Below are positions 11,836 through 22,367 of a DNA stretch of 64,000 nt, piece by piece. The stretch lies in NCBI GenBank assembly GCA_964017185.1, contig OZ024880.1, positions 44,281,071 through 44,345,070 of the forward strand. Direction: 5' to 3'. Each line of letters opens with the position of its first letter. The first letter of the stretch is position 1. This stretch comes from Rugalucina vietnamica. Its lineage: Eukaryota; Mollusca; Bivalvia; Lucinida; Lucinidae. The notes under the pieces were generated by a model. The model was not told where the DNA came from and ran no database searches. It worked only from the letters and a program-made list of their open reading frames with translations. Position numbers and translations under genes: made by a program.

Positions 11836-12001
11836 AAATTTTTGATAGTTTTCTTATTTTGGCTCCAAACATTCTAACGAGTACCCACAATCTATGGTTT
11901 GGAGCAAAATAAGGAAATCAGGTACCCCTGCATACCCCAGTTTTGCTCTATAAAAGGGGGTTCAAGGGGGTATAATTTTCATGGACATGTTTTCCTGATG
12001 G
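11836..12001 (+). mobile_element. Hairpin family B, 5'-truncated copy
   Basis: Carries the right arm of the palindrome ('ctaacgagtacccacaatct'), the 'tacccctgcataccccag' segment and the right end 'ggacatgttttcctgatg'. The left hairpin arm is missing. Confidence 0.65.
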
Positions 12002-12396
12002 TACGTGACGTGGAGTCCCATTGCCCATAATTAATTACAAACAGTTACTGGATGTTTGGTCTTACTTTAATACACTCGGAGGCAAACTAAAGTGTATACT
12101 GTTTTAACTGCCCATATTTTTCTTAATTGTCGTCATGGCGAAATGTTGTACAGCATGCTTTCCCAAACCAATACAACTCAAGCAATGACGTTGATATTGC
12201 AAAGAAACGTTTGGATATCCAAACTCAGTCTACTTGTAGATTTTGCATGCTTTGCACGTGCAATAGATTGAACTATTACCGTACGACACTTTGGTTAATA
12301 TACCCAGTAATTACTGACTCTACAAAGTACAAATGGAGATTTTATCGATATCGTGATTTTTTTAAAGAAGCAATATTAATATTTTATATTAAATAA

Positions 12397-12621
12397 ATGG
12401 AAAAATTGAAATTCACGCATATTTTGTCTCTGCGTAACAGAAATGGTGAAAAATGGGCTCAAGCGTTAAATGAATCAGTTAAATTAAGAACATATAAGAC
12501 ATATAAATGTGCTTTAGAAAAAGAGGGGTATTGTACTCTCCCATTATCCAGGGACCACCGGCGCATTTTGTTCCGATTAAGGTATTGTAGTTTGCCGCTT
12601 GAAATTGATAAATTGAATTAA
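12397..12621 (+). pseudogene. LINE ORF2 C-terminal-like fragment
   Basis: A 74-codon open frame contains WAQALNESVKLRTYKTYK and RHRRILFRLR-like spacing ahead of LPLEI. This resembles the short C-terminal domain that follows reverse transcriptase in jockey/CR1-group elements of aquatic invertebrates. No RT motifs are next to it. The assignment rests on family memory. Confidence 0.45.
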
Positions 12622-12639
12622 ATATAAAAGTATGATCCT

Positions 12640-13010
12640 TTGGAAGCAGTAAAAACGTTCAAAGGGAGGTAGTATGGGCCATATTGCGCAATTTCGGGTA
12701 CTGAACCTTCATAAACCGGCGACGATAGCCAGATAAATAAACTGCAATTTCAAAAATGTACACAAGGTAAATCTAAATCAAAGACACATGCCTAAACGGG
12801 GTCAAATAATTAGAACATTGTTAAGAAGATGACTCTAAACGTAAATTTTTATTAATACTCTGAATATTCTTACTGATCTCAAAGGACCGAAAGAAATAAT
12901 ATAATCTGCACCATGGATGATGTACGCGGAGACTTTTTACGGTCGCCACACGGCACAACGCCAGCTGCAGTAATACGGCCGGTATACAAAACCCAAAACT
13001 CCATTGACTC
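12640..13010 (-). repeat. Repeat D, inverted diverged copy
   Basis: Read on the minus strand this matches the block at 17815-18160: 'gcgcaatat', 'ctccctttgaacgtttttac', 'gttgtgccgtgtggcg' and 'ccgcgtacatcatccatgg' recur in the same order. Function unknown. Confidence 0.7.
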
Positions 13011-13092
13011 ATAGACTGTGTAAATATTTGTAATTCTTCAGCCACTGAGGATGAAACATATACACATATTTCTTATTGGACTGTTACTTGTT

Positions 13093-13114
13093 GTCTACGC
13101 GCCAGCGCGTAGAC
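13093..13114. repeat. 22-bp near-perfect palindrome
   Basis: GTCTACGCGC, CA, GCGCGTAGAC. The half-site GCGTAGAC appears again near 13637, so this may be one end of a TIR element about 550 bp long. Confidence 0.6.
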
Positions 13115-13360
13115 TACTCTAAGGTTTGAGATTGACCTACTTATAAGACAACTCATACACCTCTCTACAACTGCAACTGCACGTTTGAGTCTAGTGGCTT
13201 GACCATCGTGTTAGTAGGATTCCGGGTCGTTTCGCCAAGGACCGTGTAAACACCCCCAAACACCCATGCAAACCTCCCTTTGGTTGGTAACATTTGTAAC
13301 AATGGTGCAGTAGGTACCAAAAATGGGGCAAATTGTTAAATTCGTGGAACTGGTGCATGA

Positions 13361-13575
13361 TTGCATTCTATCTAAGCAACAACGGAATGAAATGAACCGA
13401 CGGTATTGTGACGCTATATGGTCAGGTATGAAAGCTTTGACCGCGCCCCACCTGCCGTGTAGCCTAATTACATTCTATCCAAGCCACAACGGAATGAAAT
13501 GAACCGACAGTATCGTGACGGTCGATTGTCAGGTATGAATGCTTTCACCGCACAGCGTTTTATTTCTGTTCAGTC
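13361..13575. repeat. Tandem duplication, period about 107 bp
   Basis: Two adjacent units share 'caacggaatgaaatgaaccg' and 'gtcaggtatgaa', with moderate divergence between them. Confidence 0.75.
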
Positions 13576-13649
13576 AAATGCACCACGATAAAATGGGAGT
13601 ACGGTCAGATTCTTTGACATTCTAGTTTATATATGCGAAGCGTAGACCA

Positions 13650-14160
13650 AGCTTTTTGTTAAAGCTTATACTTGTATACTGATATAAGGTTCACACTTTT
13701 TGAAACAGCCTTGTGTTTAGACGAAAATTTGTATAATATAGAGACAGATGATAAATTGAGACTTATAATGCAACATAAGGACTTACAGTTTGCTCTCATA
13801 AATACCGTCAATGAAATGTTTAGAAGGCGCAAGATGTTTCATTAACCATGGCTTTATTGACATATTTTGTACACGACTTTGTCTTTTAAGACGAAATAAT
13901 AGTACCCTTTAAAATACATTTTAGTTTTATATATTTTTACTTTACAGTGTCTTATGAGCCAAACGGTGGCTAGATATCACTTTAAAAGTTTTATAAAAAT
14001 GTATTGTATGTATAAATTGCTATATGACACTTTAGAAAATAAATTAATTAATTACTATTACAGTTACTTTGATGATGTACGGAAACAATATGTTGTGAAA
14101 TCATAAAAAAATGCCTGAGATACAATTAGCCTATTAAGCCTTTGTCTACTTATGTACGAT
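13650..14160. other. Gene-free stretch downstream of the SRP RNA gene
   Basis: AT-rich. No ORF or repeat recognised. Confidence 0.4.
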
Positions 14161-14168
14161 TCTATAAC

Positions 14169-14170
<2 letters not shown>

Positions 14171-14201
<31 letters not shown>
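14171..14201 (-). terminator. Pol III T-run terminator of the SRP RNA gene
   Basis: 31 consecutive T on the minus strand directly after the 7SL 3' end. Four to six T would be enough for RNA polymerase III. Confidence 0.75.
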
Positions 14202-14208
<7 letters not shown>

Positions 14209-14497
14209 GTTCGCATATATTGGACGGGCTACCAACCGATGCCTATTCACGGGCGCGATCCCACTACTGCTCGACACGGGAACTTTTGCCTGCTGTGTTT
14301 CCACCCTGGGCCGGTACGTCCCTCCTTAGACAACCTGGACCTCCTGGGCTCCCCCGAGAGGCCCATATTGATGCCGAGCTTAGTGCGGACGCCCGATCGA
14401 CATAGCACACCGGAGAGCAGAACCCCCACCCTCAATGCGTCCTCAGACCCCGACCTCCAAGTAGCTGGATTACAGGAGCACGCCACAACTCCCAGTC
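14202..14497 (-). ncRNA. 7SL: Signal recognition particle RNA (7SL), full length
   Basis: The minus strand reads through the whole 7SL RNA in the right order. The 5' Alu-domain stretch is 'gtggcgtgctcctgtaatcc', 'agctacttgg'. Next come 'gggcgtccgcactaag' and 'ctcggcatcaatatgg' of the S domain, then the helix 8 region around 'cccaggaggtccaggttg' and 'taaggaggg'. The 3' Alu part is 'agtagtgggatcgcgcc', 'gtgaatagg'. About 295 nt, near the usual 300. It is the RNA scaffold of SRP, which pauses secretory-protein translation and targets ribosomes to the ER. The minus strand runs straight into T31, so this looks like a pol III unit with a terminator and not a poly(A)-tailed retrocopy. The exact 5' end is uncertain by a few bases. 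Confidence 0.92.
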
Positions 14498-14499
14498 GA

Positions 14500-14893
14500 T
14501 TGAACAGGTCGTTCGAAAAGATTTTATTCACTGATTTCATTTCATTTAGTTGTACTTTTTATTTTTATGAATGAAGATGAATTCTTTAATGAAAAACTGA
14601 AACGATAAATAGACAGTATTGTCTATATTTTAAAGATGACAAAATAAAAGAAAAACATACATGTCAACGGAATCTAACGGAACATCTTATACAGATCTCT
14701 CGTGTTTGACATTGTGAATTATGGGATCATTATCGCTTCTGATCAATAACTGCATTATGAAGAAAACCGCTGTGTTCCGCGTGAATATCCCATATACCAT
14801 TGGTCATATCCGCTGTGAATTTATGTTACAGCGCTACCTGTCGGCGAGAATATACTATTTGAACGCAGAAATGAACTAAATGGTTTTCGCTTT
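14500..14893. other. Upstream flank of the SRP RNA gene
   Basis: No ORF. On the minus strand just upstream of the RNA 5' end lies 'ttcgaacgacctgttcaatc'. No clear TATA box was identified. Confidence 0.35.
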
Positions 14894-14894
14894 A

Positions 14895-15371
14895 TAGGAG
14901 ACCGGGAACTAATTATGTCAACATATCCCATGAGTCAAAATCTGCAGGTTGCTCCGAGACTGTTATCTGGTAATGGAGGCACCTGATTGGGTGATAATTG
15001 TGAACTAAAAATACTTTTTTTCTTTCTAGCAACTGGAAAAATTATTTTTCTTCAAATTGGTATATAATTTACCACCTGATGCACATAAATTGTGTTTTTT
15101 CTGGTCCAAAAAGTAAAAACAGTGATTTTGAAAATGAGGTCAGGTGGGTTTTTCCAAAAATTGACGGCCATTCTTCAACATGCAACAGCTGAGAAAAGAG
15201 CCGGTGATGGTATGTTTTTTCATTTTTAAATCTTCTCATCTATCTTTTGGCTTGAAATTCAGGTATATTTTGATGGCCTTAGTGTTACCTGGCATGCACA
15301 GTAAACTGTCAAAGAGCAGGGATTTAGCATTGGAGTCTATGGGATAAATAATTAGTTCACAGTCCCCTATA
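14895..15371. mobile_element. 477-bp TIR element, copy 1
   Basis: Ends are inverted repeats: TATAGGAGACCGGGAACTAA on the left and, reverse-complemented, TATAGGGGACTGTGAACTAA on the right, both continuing into TTAT. TA at each edge suits a TA duplication. No coding capacity. Confidence 0.8.
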
Positions 15372-16694
15372 CTAATTGTTCAACAGGATGAATTTGGCTG
15401 ATTTAGGGTCAAATTATCCATTTCTTGGGATGAATGCAGCATCTGGATGGTAAATTAATGTCTTAATATGGATGCTATGCACATTTTTGGTTAAAAAATT
15501 GAAAGGATCCTCCAGGAGATCTCCAGGAATGGGGTGGGGGTGGTATCCCATAGCCTTCCAGTATGAAATAATGCTTCAGCAGTCAGAGCCTCCCCTGAAA
15601 AGCCATGACAAGAGGTGCTCAGCATGCGCGCGCACTGCATTATCCAGATTTACCTGTTTTTCATCTGCGTAAAACCAATTTAAGTGTGATTCGGGCAATA
15701 TTATATGCCTTCTTCTGCTACTCTTAGTAGAATGAACACTGGAGTAGAGTTGTTTCCCTTGTATTGCTGCAGAGCTCTGTGAGTAGATATGTGCTATTTT
15801 TGCTTATTTTTTCTTCTTTTTTGACAAGAATGCACTGCTTTAAGAAGATTTAAATTCTTTTCCCTCAATATAAGCTGTATTTTAGTGTTTTATATGGCAT
15901 TTAAATGTGAATTCCCTTGAATTTTAAAGGAAATTATCTCAATTTTGCTCTTTTTCTGTCATTTTGATGTCAAAATGTGGTCATTTTGATGTAAAAATGT
16001 GACTGAAAGGTCTTGTTTGGCTCTGTATGTAGTATTATTTTGTCAGGCAGCAATCAGGAAGAAGTAAAACTGCAAAATAACATAGGTTTTGCCCATACCA
16101 GATTTTTTTTTTCATCATTAAGCAGTGCATGTGGCTTCGGCCACAGTACCATTGTAAAATCAGCCCCAAGGGTGGAATTTCCCAATTTTGACTTGCAATA
16201 TAACTGAAATTTTAATATGTTCTGCCAATATGATGTTTAATAAAGATACTGGTTTCCATTTAAATCAAAACTGCAAGCTCAGGGTGAAAATCTCTTTGAC
16301 AGATATGATGTACTAGCATGGGGGTAGAAAATGACTAAATATGGGGTGGGTGGGGTAATTTCATCACTGTAGGGTCCTTTAAATGCCTTCATCTGAAATG
16401 TACCATTCAAGCAAGAATACACTAATGCATTTAGTATTTCTTGAAGATTTCAAATGAATATGATGTTCATTTCTGTTGTAATGAGAGTTTCACTTTAGTA
16501 TTTAGTGCCACTCTACTTTGTGAAAATCTGATTTATTTCATTACATTGCTACAGGAGGGGTAGGTAATTAAATTGAGATATTTGGGACTAAAGGAGACAA
16601 GAACAAGTAAAAAAATCACACAAGTTTATTCAAAAAACATTAAATTGTCATATAAAACACAGAACAAGAAGATTTCCTTCAAAAAAGTATGCAG
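15372..16694. other. 1.3-kb block between two identical TIR elements
   Basis: AT-rich sequence with no convincing coding frame. Confidence 0.4.
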
Positions 16695-16696
16695 TA

Positions 16697-17173
16697 TAGG
16701 AGACCGGGAACTAATTATGTCAACATATCCCATGAGTCAAAATCTGCAGGTTGCTCCGAGACTGTTATCTGGTAATGGAGGCACCTGATTGGGTGATAAT
16801 TGTGAACTAAAAATACTTTTTTTCTTTCTAGCAACTGGAAAAATTATTTTTCTTCAAATTGGTATATAATTTACCACCTGATGCACATAAATTGTGTTTT
16901 TTCTGGTCCAAAAAGTAAAAACAGTGATTTTGAAAATGAGGTCAGGTGGGTTTTTCCAAAAATTGACGGCCATTCTTCAACATGCAACAGCTGAGAAAAG
17001 AGCCGGTGATGGTATGTTTTTTCATTTTTAAATCTTCTCATCTATCTTTTGGCTTGAAATTCAGGTATATTTTGATGGCCTTAGTGTTACCTGGCATGCA
17101 CAGTAAACTGTCAAAGAGCAGGGATTTAGCATTGGAGTCTATGGGATAAATAATTAGTTCACAGTCCCCTATA
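16697..17173. mobile_element. 477-bp TIR element, copy 2
   Basis: Same orientation as the element at 14895 and apparently identical to it along its whole length. Confidence 0.8.
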
Positions 17174-17499
17174 AATGTCACGATATTGATCTGGTTTCAA
17201 TAAGCGGGAAACCAGTCAGGAAAAGGGATAAAACTCAAGAGCGAACATGTAAAACATTTGCAAATGAGTTGTCTTTTACTGGATAGGTCGGCTGACACAT
17301 ATTAGAATGTTGAATGTCTCTCACAAAAATAGAACTTAAGACCATTAAAGTCCTCGACCTGTCACATTATTTATTATAGTAATTAAAGAACCAGGGGGTA
17401 AAAGAGCAGTTATAATAAGTCATGCAGCATCATGAGAAAAAAGAAAATACGGTTTAAACAGTGAGTAGCTCTTTACCAAAGTGTGGCATTCAGTGTAGA

Positions 17500-17710
17500 G
17501 ATTTTTTAGCTTTAAAAACTGAAAAATTTCAGCAGAAAAAAATGATATTTTTCTTATTTTTTGCTCAAAACATAGATGGTGGGTACACGTTAGAACCGCC
17601 TCGCCGAGGCGGTTCTAACGAGTACCCACAATTTATGTTTTGAAGCAAAAATAAGAAAAATAGGTATACCCCTGCATACCCCAGTTTTGCTATATAAAAG
17701 TGGGGTTTGA
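17500..17710 (+). mobile_element. Hairpin family B, 3'-truncated copy
   Basis: Contains the complete palindrome 'gttagaaccgcctcg' / 'cgaggcggttctaac' at about 17588-17618 with flanking arms that extend the stem. It ends after 'ataaaagtggggttt', without the right terminus. Confidence 0.75.
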
Positions 17711-17814
17711 TATTCAGATATTCATATAAGACATTCATATTCATATTCAGATATTCATATAAGATATTCAGAGTATTCAAAACACTCACGTTTAGAAACA
17801 TACTTCTAAGCATT

Positions 17815-18185
17815 TTTTAAATTATTTGACCCCGTTTAGGAATTTGTCTTTGATTTAGACTTTTCGTGTAAATTTTCGAAATTACAGTACAATAGTCTGG
17901 CTTTCGTTGCCGGTTTTAAAAGGGCTACTGATGAAGGTTCATTACCCGAAATTGCGCAATATAGTCCATACTATCTCCCTTTGAATGTTTTTACTGCTTC
18001 CAAAGGATCAAACCTTTCTATTTTATTTGCTATTACTGCAGCTTGTGTTGTGCCGTGTGGCGGCCCTAAAAAGTCTCCCCGTACATCATCCATAGTGCAG
18101 ATTATATTTTTATTTAGGTCCTTTGAGATCAGTAAAGATATTCACAGTATTCAAAATATTTAGAAACATACTTCTAAGCATTTTT
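17815..18185. repeat. Repeat D, copy a (period 371 bp)
   Basis: 'ttatttgaccccgtttagg' to 'atactatctccctttgaatg' is repeated at 18190 (offset 371) and again near 19510. Confidence 0.8.
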
Positions 18186-18639
18186 TAAATTATTTGACCC
18201 CGTTTAGGAATTTGTCTTTGATTTAGACTTTTCGTGTAAATTTTCGAAATTACAGTACAATAGTCTGGCTTTCGTTGCCGGTTTTAAAAGGGCTACTGAT
18301 GAAGGTTCATTACCCGAAATTGCGCAATATAGTCCATACTATCTCCCTTTGAATGTTTTTACTGCTTCCAAAGGATCAAACCTTTATATTTTATTTGAGG
18401 GGGTATACATTTCCGGACATGTTTTCCTGATGGAAAAAAAGCATGACTGGGTAAATATTGCAGGTATGTCCAATATCACATTTTCCTGCTGTTCCCTCTG
18501 CACAACAGAAATAATATACCCCCTCCCCAGCTTTAAGAAACTGACCCCAGAAACTAACATTATAGTCATTAACAACAACAGTGTTGCCGCCTTGGAACGA
18601 TCAGCCACCTAAAACAACTGATAGTTGGGGAGAGCATCT

Positions 18640-18870
18640 TCTCAATTATCGGAGGCCCTCCCAGGGGTTTTGGGGATTCAGGGAGAAGGGCTATTTATTT
18701 TCAGGGATTTGGGGGGAAGGGTAATTTATTTTCAGGGATTTGGGGAGAAAGCACAACTTTTTGGGGTTTTAGGGAGCAGGGAGCAGGGGGCTGAGGAAAA
18801 ACATTTTAGGGAGCTGGGGAGAAAGGTCATTTTTTTCTTTCAGGGAGCAGGGGGCAAAGTTATTGGTATT
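18640..18870 (+). repeat. G-rich short tandem repetition
   Basis: Loose repeats of 'ttcagggatttgggg' and 'agggagcaggg' give a strongly G-biased strand with several GGG/GGGG runs. The stretch recurs at about 19961-20190 in unit 2. Confidence 0.6.
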
Positions 18871-19151
18871 CAGGCACTGTGGTGCTATACTGTTCGGTGG
18901 TAGAAATCAATCATAACTTCTTAATATCTTTTAGATGAAAACGCATCGTGTCATTCGTAATCAAACTGTCCCTATCTCTTAAACTCTTGCACCCCGTATA
19001 CAGTTTTCCGCATTTTTCTATCCGTTTTAACAAATCTTATCTTGTCAATCTATTTTTCAGTAAACCTATTTCACACTGGTCAATCTATACGTTGCATTGC
19101 CGGGGTCTACGCGGACTTGCCGGGGATTGATACGCTGATTTGTGGAATAAA

Positions 19152-19184
19152 ATGGCGGCCAACAATAAACAAACTGCGGAAATG
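19152..19184 (+). CDS. Possible first coding exon, copy 1 (MAANNKQTAEM)
   Basis: 'ataaaATGG' starts an 11-codon frame ending at a strong donor context (ATG|GTACGT). The same unit occurs at 20474-20506 and, inverted, at 22861-22893. The downstream exons are not seen and the product is unknown. It may be a promoter-plus-first-exon fragment spread by duplication. Confidence 0.3.
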
Positions 19185-19280
19185 GTACGTATTATCCTGC
19201 TTTTCTTCAATTATAGTTTATTCCAAAACATCTCATATGCCAAAGGGACTATAGAATTGTATCGGAAAGACGCGCGTATA

Positions 19281-20601
19281 TATAGTCCATACTATCTCCC
19301 TTTGAATGTTTTTACTGCTTCCAAAGGATCAAACCTTTCTATTTTATTTGCTATTACTGCAGCTTGTGTTGTGCCGTGTGGCGGCCCTAAAAAGTCTCCC
19401 CGTACATCATCCATAGTGCAGATTATATTTTTATTTAGGTCCTTTGAGATCAGTAAAGATATTCACAGTATTCAAAATATTTAGAAACATACTTCTAAGC
19501 ATTTTTTAAATTATTTGACCCCGTTTAGGAATTTGTCTTTGATTTAGACTTTTCGTGTAAATTTTCGAAATTACAGTACAATAGTCTGGCTTTCGTTGCC
19601 GGTTTTAAAAGGGCTACTGATGAAGGTTCATTACCCGAAATTGCGCAATATAGTCCATACTATCTCCCTTTGAATGTTTTTACTGCTTCCAAAGGATCAA
19701 ACCTTTATATTTTATTTGAGGGGGTATACATTTCCGGACATGTTTTCCTGATGGAAAAAAAGCATGACTGGGTAAATATTGCAGGTATGTCCAATATCAC
19801 ATTTTCCTGCTGTTCCCTCTGCACAACAGAAATAATATACCCCCTCCCCAGCTTTAAGAAACTGACCCCAGAAACTAACATTATAGTCATTAACAACAAC
19901 AGTGTTGCCGCCTTGGAACGATCAGCCACCTAAAACAACTGATAGTTGGGGAGAGCATCTTCTCAATTATCGGAGGCCCTCCCAGGGGTTTTGGGGATTC
20001 AGGGAGAAGGGCTATTTATTTTCAGGGATTTGGGGGGAAGGGTAATTTATTTTCAGGGATTTGGGGAGAAAGCACAACTTTTTGGGGTTTTAGGGAGCAG
20101 GGAGCAGGGGGCTGAGGAAAAACATTTTAGGTAGCTTGGGAGAAAGGTCATTTTTTTTCTTTCAGGGAGCAGGGGGCAAAGTTATTGGTATTCAGGCACT
20201 GTGGTGCTATACTGTTCGGTGGTAGAAATCGATCATAACTTCTTAATATCTTTTAGATGAAAACGCATCGTGTCATTCGTAATCAAACTGTCCCTATCTC
20301 TTAAACTCTTGCACCCCGTATACAGTTTTCCGCATTTTTCTATCCGTTTTAACAAATCTTATCTTGTCAATCTATTTTTCAGTAAACCTATTTCACACTG
20401 GTCAATCTATACGTTGCATTGCCGGGGTCTACGCGGACTTGCCGGGGATTGATACGCTGATTTGTGGAATAAAATGGCGGCCAACAATAAACAAACTGCG
20501 GAAATGGTACGTATTATCCTGCTTTTCTTCAATTATAGTTTATTCCAAAACATCTCATATGCCAAAGGGACTATAGAATTGTATCGGAAAGACGCGCGTG
20601 A
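19281..20601. repeat. 1,321-bp tandem duplication, unit 2
   Basis: Head-to-tail copy of 17960-19280. Differences include 'ggtagcttggg' for 'gggagctgggg' near 20130 and a 1-bp length change in a T run, so it is not a simple base-for-base assembly repeat. Confidence 0.9.
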
Positions 20602-21008
20602 CATGCACTTGGTGATTTATCTACGCATTTAGGAATACATTCGAGTACCGATACGGTGGGTAGGGCGATTTTGAAGATTTCTTGTAAATTCATGACTTTC
20701 AAATGATATAGTTTTCATCTGTTCTACTTTTCTTTCTGTTTATCCATGCACGAGTCATCATTAGGCCCCAAAGCATCGGAAACTAGCAACAGTTGGGAAA
20801 AGATGTTTGTTTTCTGAGAAATATCTCGAAAAATATCGTTGTACGCCGGAGCTGGCGGAACCATGTGCTACGCGGTTTGCCGGGTACCATTTTTTAAGCA
20901 CGTAGTAGACTGAAATACGTCCAAAAAGCATCAGAATTATCAATCCTTCTTTGTACAGCATGCCAGCCAACCATTTTCCTCTACTATCTAAAGCGAATAG
21001 AACTACTT
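20394..21008 (+). repeat. Left arm of a ~610-bp inverted repeat
   Basis: Reverse complement of 22368-22973. The arms differ by a 9-bp indel near 20882 and scattered substitutions. The arm contains the MAANNKQTAEM exon copy at 20474. Confidence 0.88.
20474..20506 (+). CDS. Possible first coding exon, copy 2
   Basis: Same 11 codons and same GTACGT donor as 19152-19184. Confidence 0.3.
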
Positions 21009-21017
21009 TTTGACCAA

Positions 21018-21230
21018 TTTGGGTTTCCGACCATGTCTGACACAAACCGGACTGTGCAGTGACAGAAGATAGCTTGAGGCTTGAATTTTCGTATTTAGAA
21101 AGTAGAGGGATTGTACAAGCTGTGTAACGAAAACAAAGGCGCTGATAAGCTTCGCGGTTACCGCGAAGCTGATCTGCGCCTTTGTTTTCACATATGCAAA
21201 AGCGTTGGTTTTCTCATGCAATGGCTTGAT
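21018..21230 (-). mobile_element. Hairpin MITE family A, copy truncated at one end
   Basis: Shows the long arm ('tccgaccatgtctgacacaa') and a perfect central stem (cttcgcgg / ccgcgaag) at about 21129-21190. The left terminal repeat is missing. It lies in the spacer of the inverted repeat. Confidence 0.75.
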
Positions 21231-21345
21231 TGCTACTTTTCTTATATTTGCTCAAAACATACATTGTGGGTGAGGCGGTTCTAACGAGTACTCACATTCT
21301 ATATTTGGAAGCAAAAATAAGAAACATAGGTATACCCCTGCTGTG
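21231..21345 (+). mobile_element. Hairpin family B, deletion derivative
   Basis: Keeps 'tttgctcaaaacatacattg', one palindrome arm and 'ataggtatacccctgc'. The other arm is gone. Confidence 0.6.
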
Positions 21346-21475
21346 TTCCTTTTACGCTTAATTTGGGACCGAAATAGTGCCCCGTTCCCAATGTCAAAAG
21401 TATCTTTTTCCCCCTAATAGTGACTTAAAATTCCAAACAATTGGAAAATGGAGAAAATTCTACATGGAAGCTCTT

Positions 21476-21478
<3 letters not shown>

Positions 21479-21514
<36 letters not shown>
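21479..21514. repeat. Poly(T) tract
   Basis: About 36 T residues. Possibly the tail of a minus-strand retroposon, but no body was recognised. Confidence 0.6.
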
Positions 21515-21515
<1 letters not shown>

Positions 21516-21838
21516 ACAGTTTGCAATGCCTAACCATGTGGCTTCAGTATCTTCTTTACTTTTAAACATGTTTTCAGCTTTTCAAATTCCTTGTTTTTAT
21601 TGCCAATTTTCCCAATTAAAAATGCCTCGCCCCCATTCCCAAAATACTGAAAAGGAACACTGCCCTGCAACGGTAAACCACAGTTTTTTTTTCTTTTTCT
21701 TTTTTTTCTACTTGTTATTATTTTCTATATATAAAAAAGTGGGGTTTAAGGGGGCTTACGCTTCACGGACATAAATTATCCTAATGGATTTACGAAAACG
21801 TACCCATACAGTAAACACATTTTTTTCAGTTTCAAAAT

Positions 21839-21971
21839 GATTTTTTATATATTTTTCTTTTTTGCTCCAACATAGATTGAACAGAGAACCGCCTATCGGT
21901 GAGGCAGTTCTAACAGATGTCCCACAATAAAAATATGTATATCCCTGTATACCCCAATAAAGGTGGGGCTT
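21839..21971 (+). mobile_element. Hairpin family B, diverged copy
   Basis: Recognisable as 'tttgctccaacatagattga', 'gaaccgcc...ggcagttctaac' and 'ccctgtataccccaataaag'. The stem is interrupted. Confidence 0.6.
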
Positions 21972-22168
21972 AAGTTCGAGCCCCGCTCTGGCCACATGTG
22001 AGGCAAGCCAAGTTCTGCTTGCGGGTGTGTCAGGTGGTTTTTCTCCGGCCGTTTTCGCCCCACCTACTGATTGGCCCGTCTCATATGAGCTGAAATAATC
22101 TTGAAAGGGACGTAAAACTGAATGAAAAAAAAAAAAATAATAAAAAAAAAAAAAAAAAAAAAAAAAAA
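21972..22168 (+). mobile_element. tRNA-derived SINE, family 1, copy 3 (5'-truncated)
   Basis: Starts inside the B-box region ('agttcgagccccgctctggc'), continues through the common body and ends in a long A-rich tail. Confidence 0.75.
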
Positions 22169-22367
22169 AGAAAAAAAAATGGGGGCGTAAGGGGGTATTC
22201 ATTACCGGGACATTTATGTTTGAATCTCACGAAACTATGACGTTTCTCCGAACATCCACAAATAAATTTGACTGACCTCTCTGAAAGTCAGTCGTAGTGC
22301 ATGTAACATTGTTCATATTTTATTCATAATGGCAAATGCAGGCGTACGAATACATGCTGGTACGAAT

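Larger units (their letters stand above)
17960..19280. repeat. 1,321-bp tandem duplication, unit 1
   Basis: The segment from 'tatagtccatactatctccc' to 'gaaagacgcgcgta' is repeated head to tail at 19281-20601 with only a few substitutions. It contains repeat D, a family B right-end fragment at about 18398-18433, a G-rich repetitive stretch and a possible first exon at 19152. Confidence 0.9.

Noticed and set aside
14239..14574. ORFs of about 100 codons on both strands at 14.2-14.6 kb
   Set aside because: They overlap the SRP RNA gene, whose GC-rich structured sequence keeps frames open.
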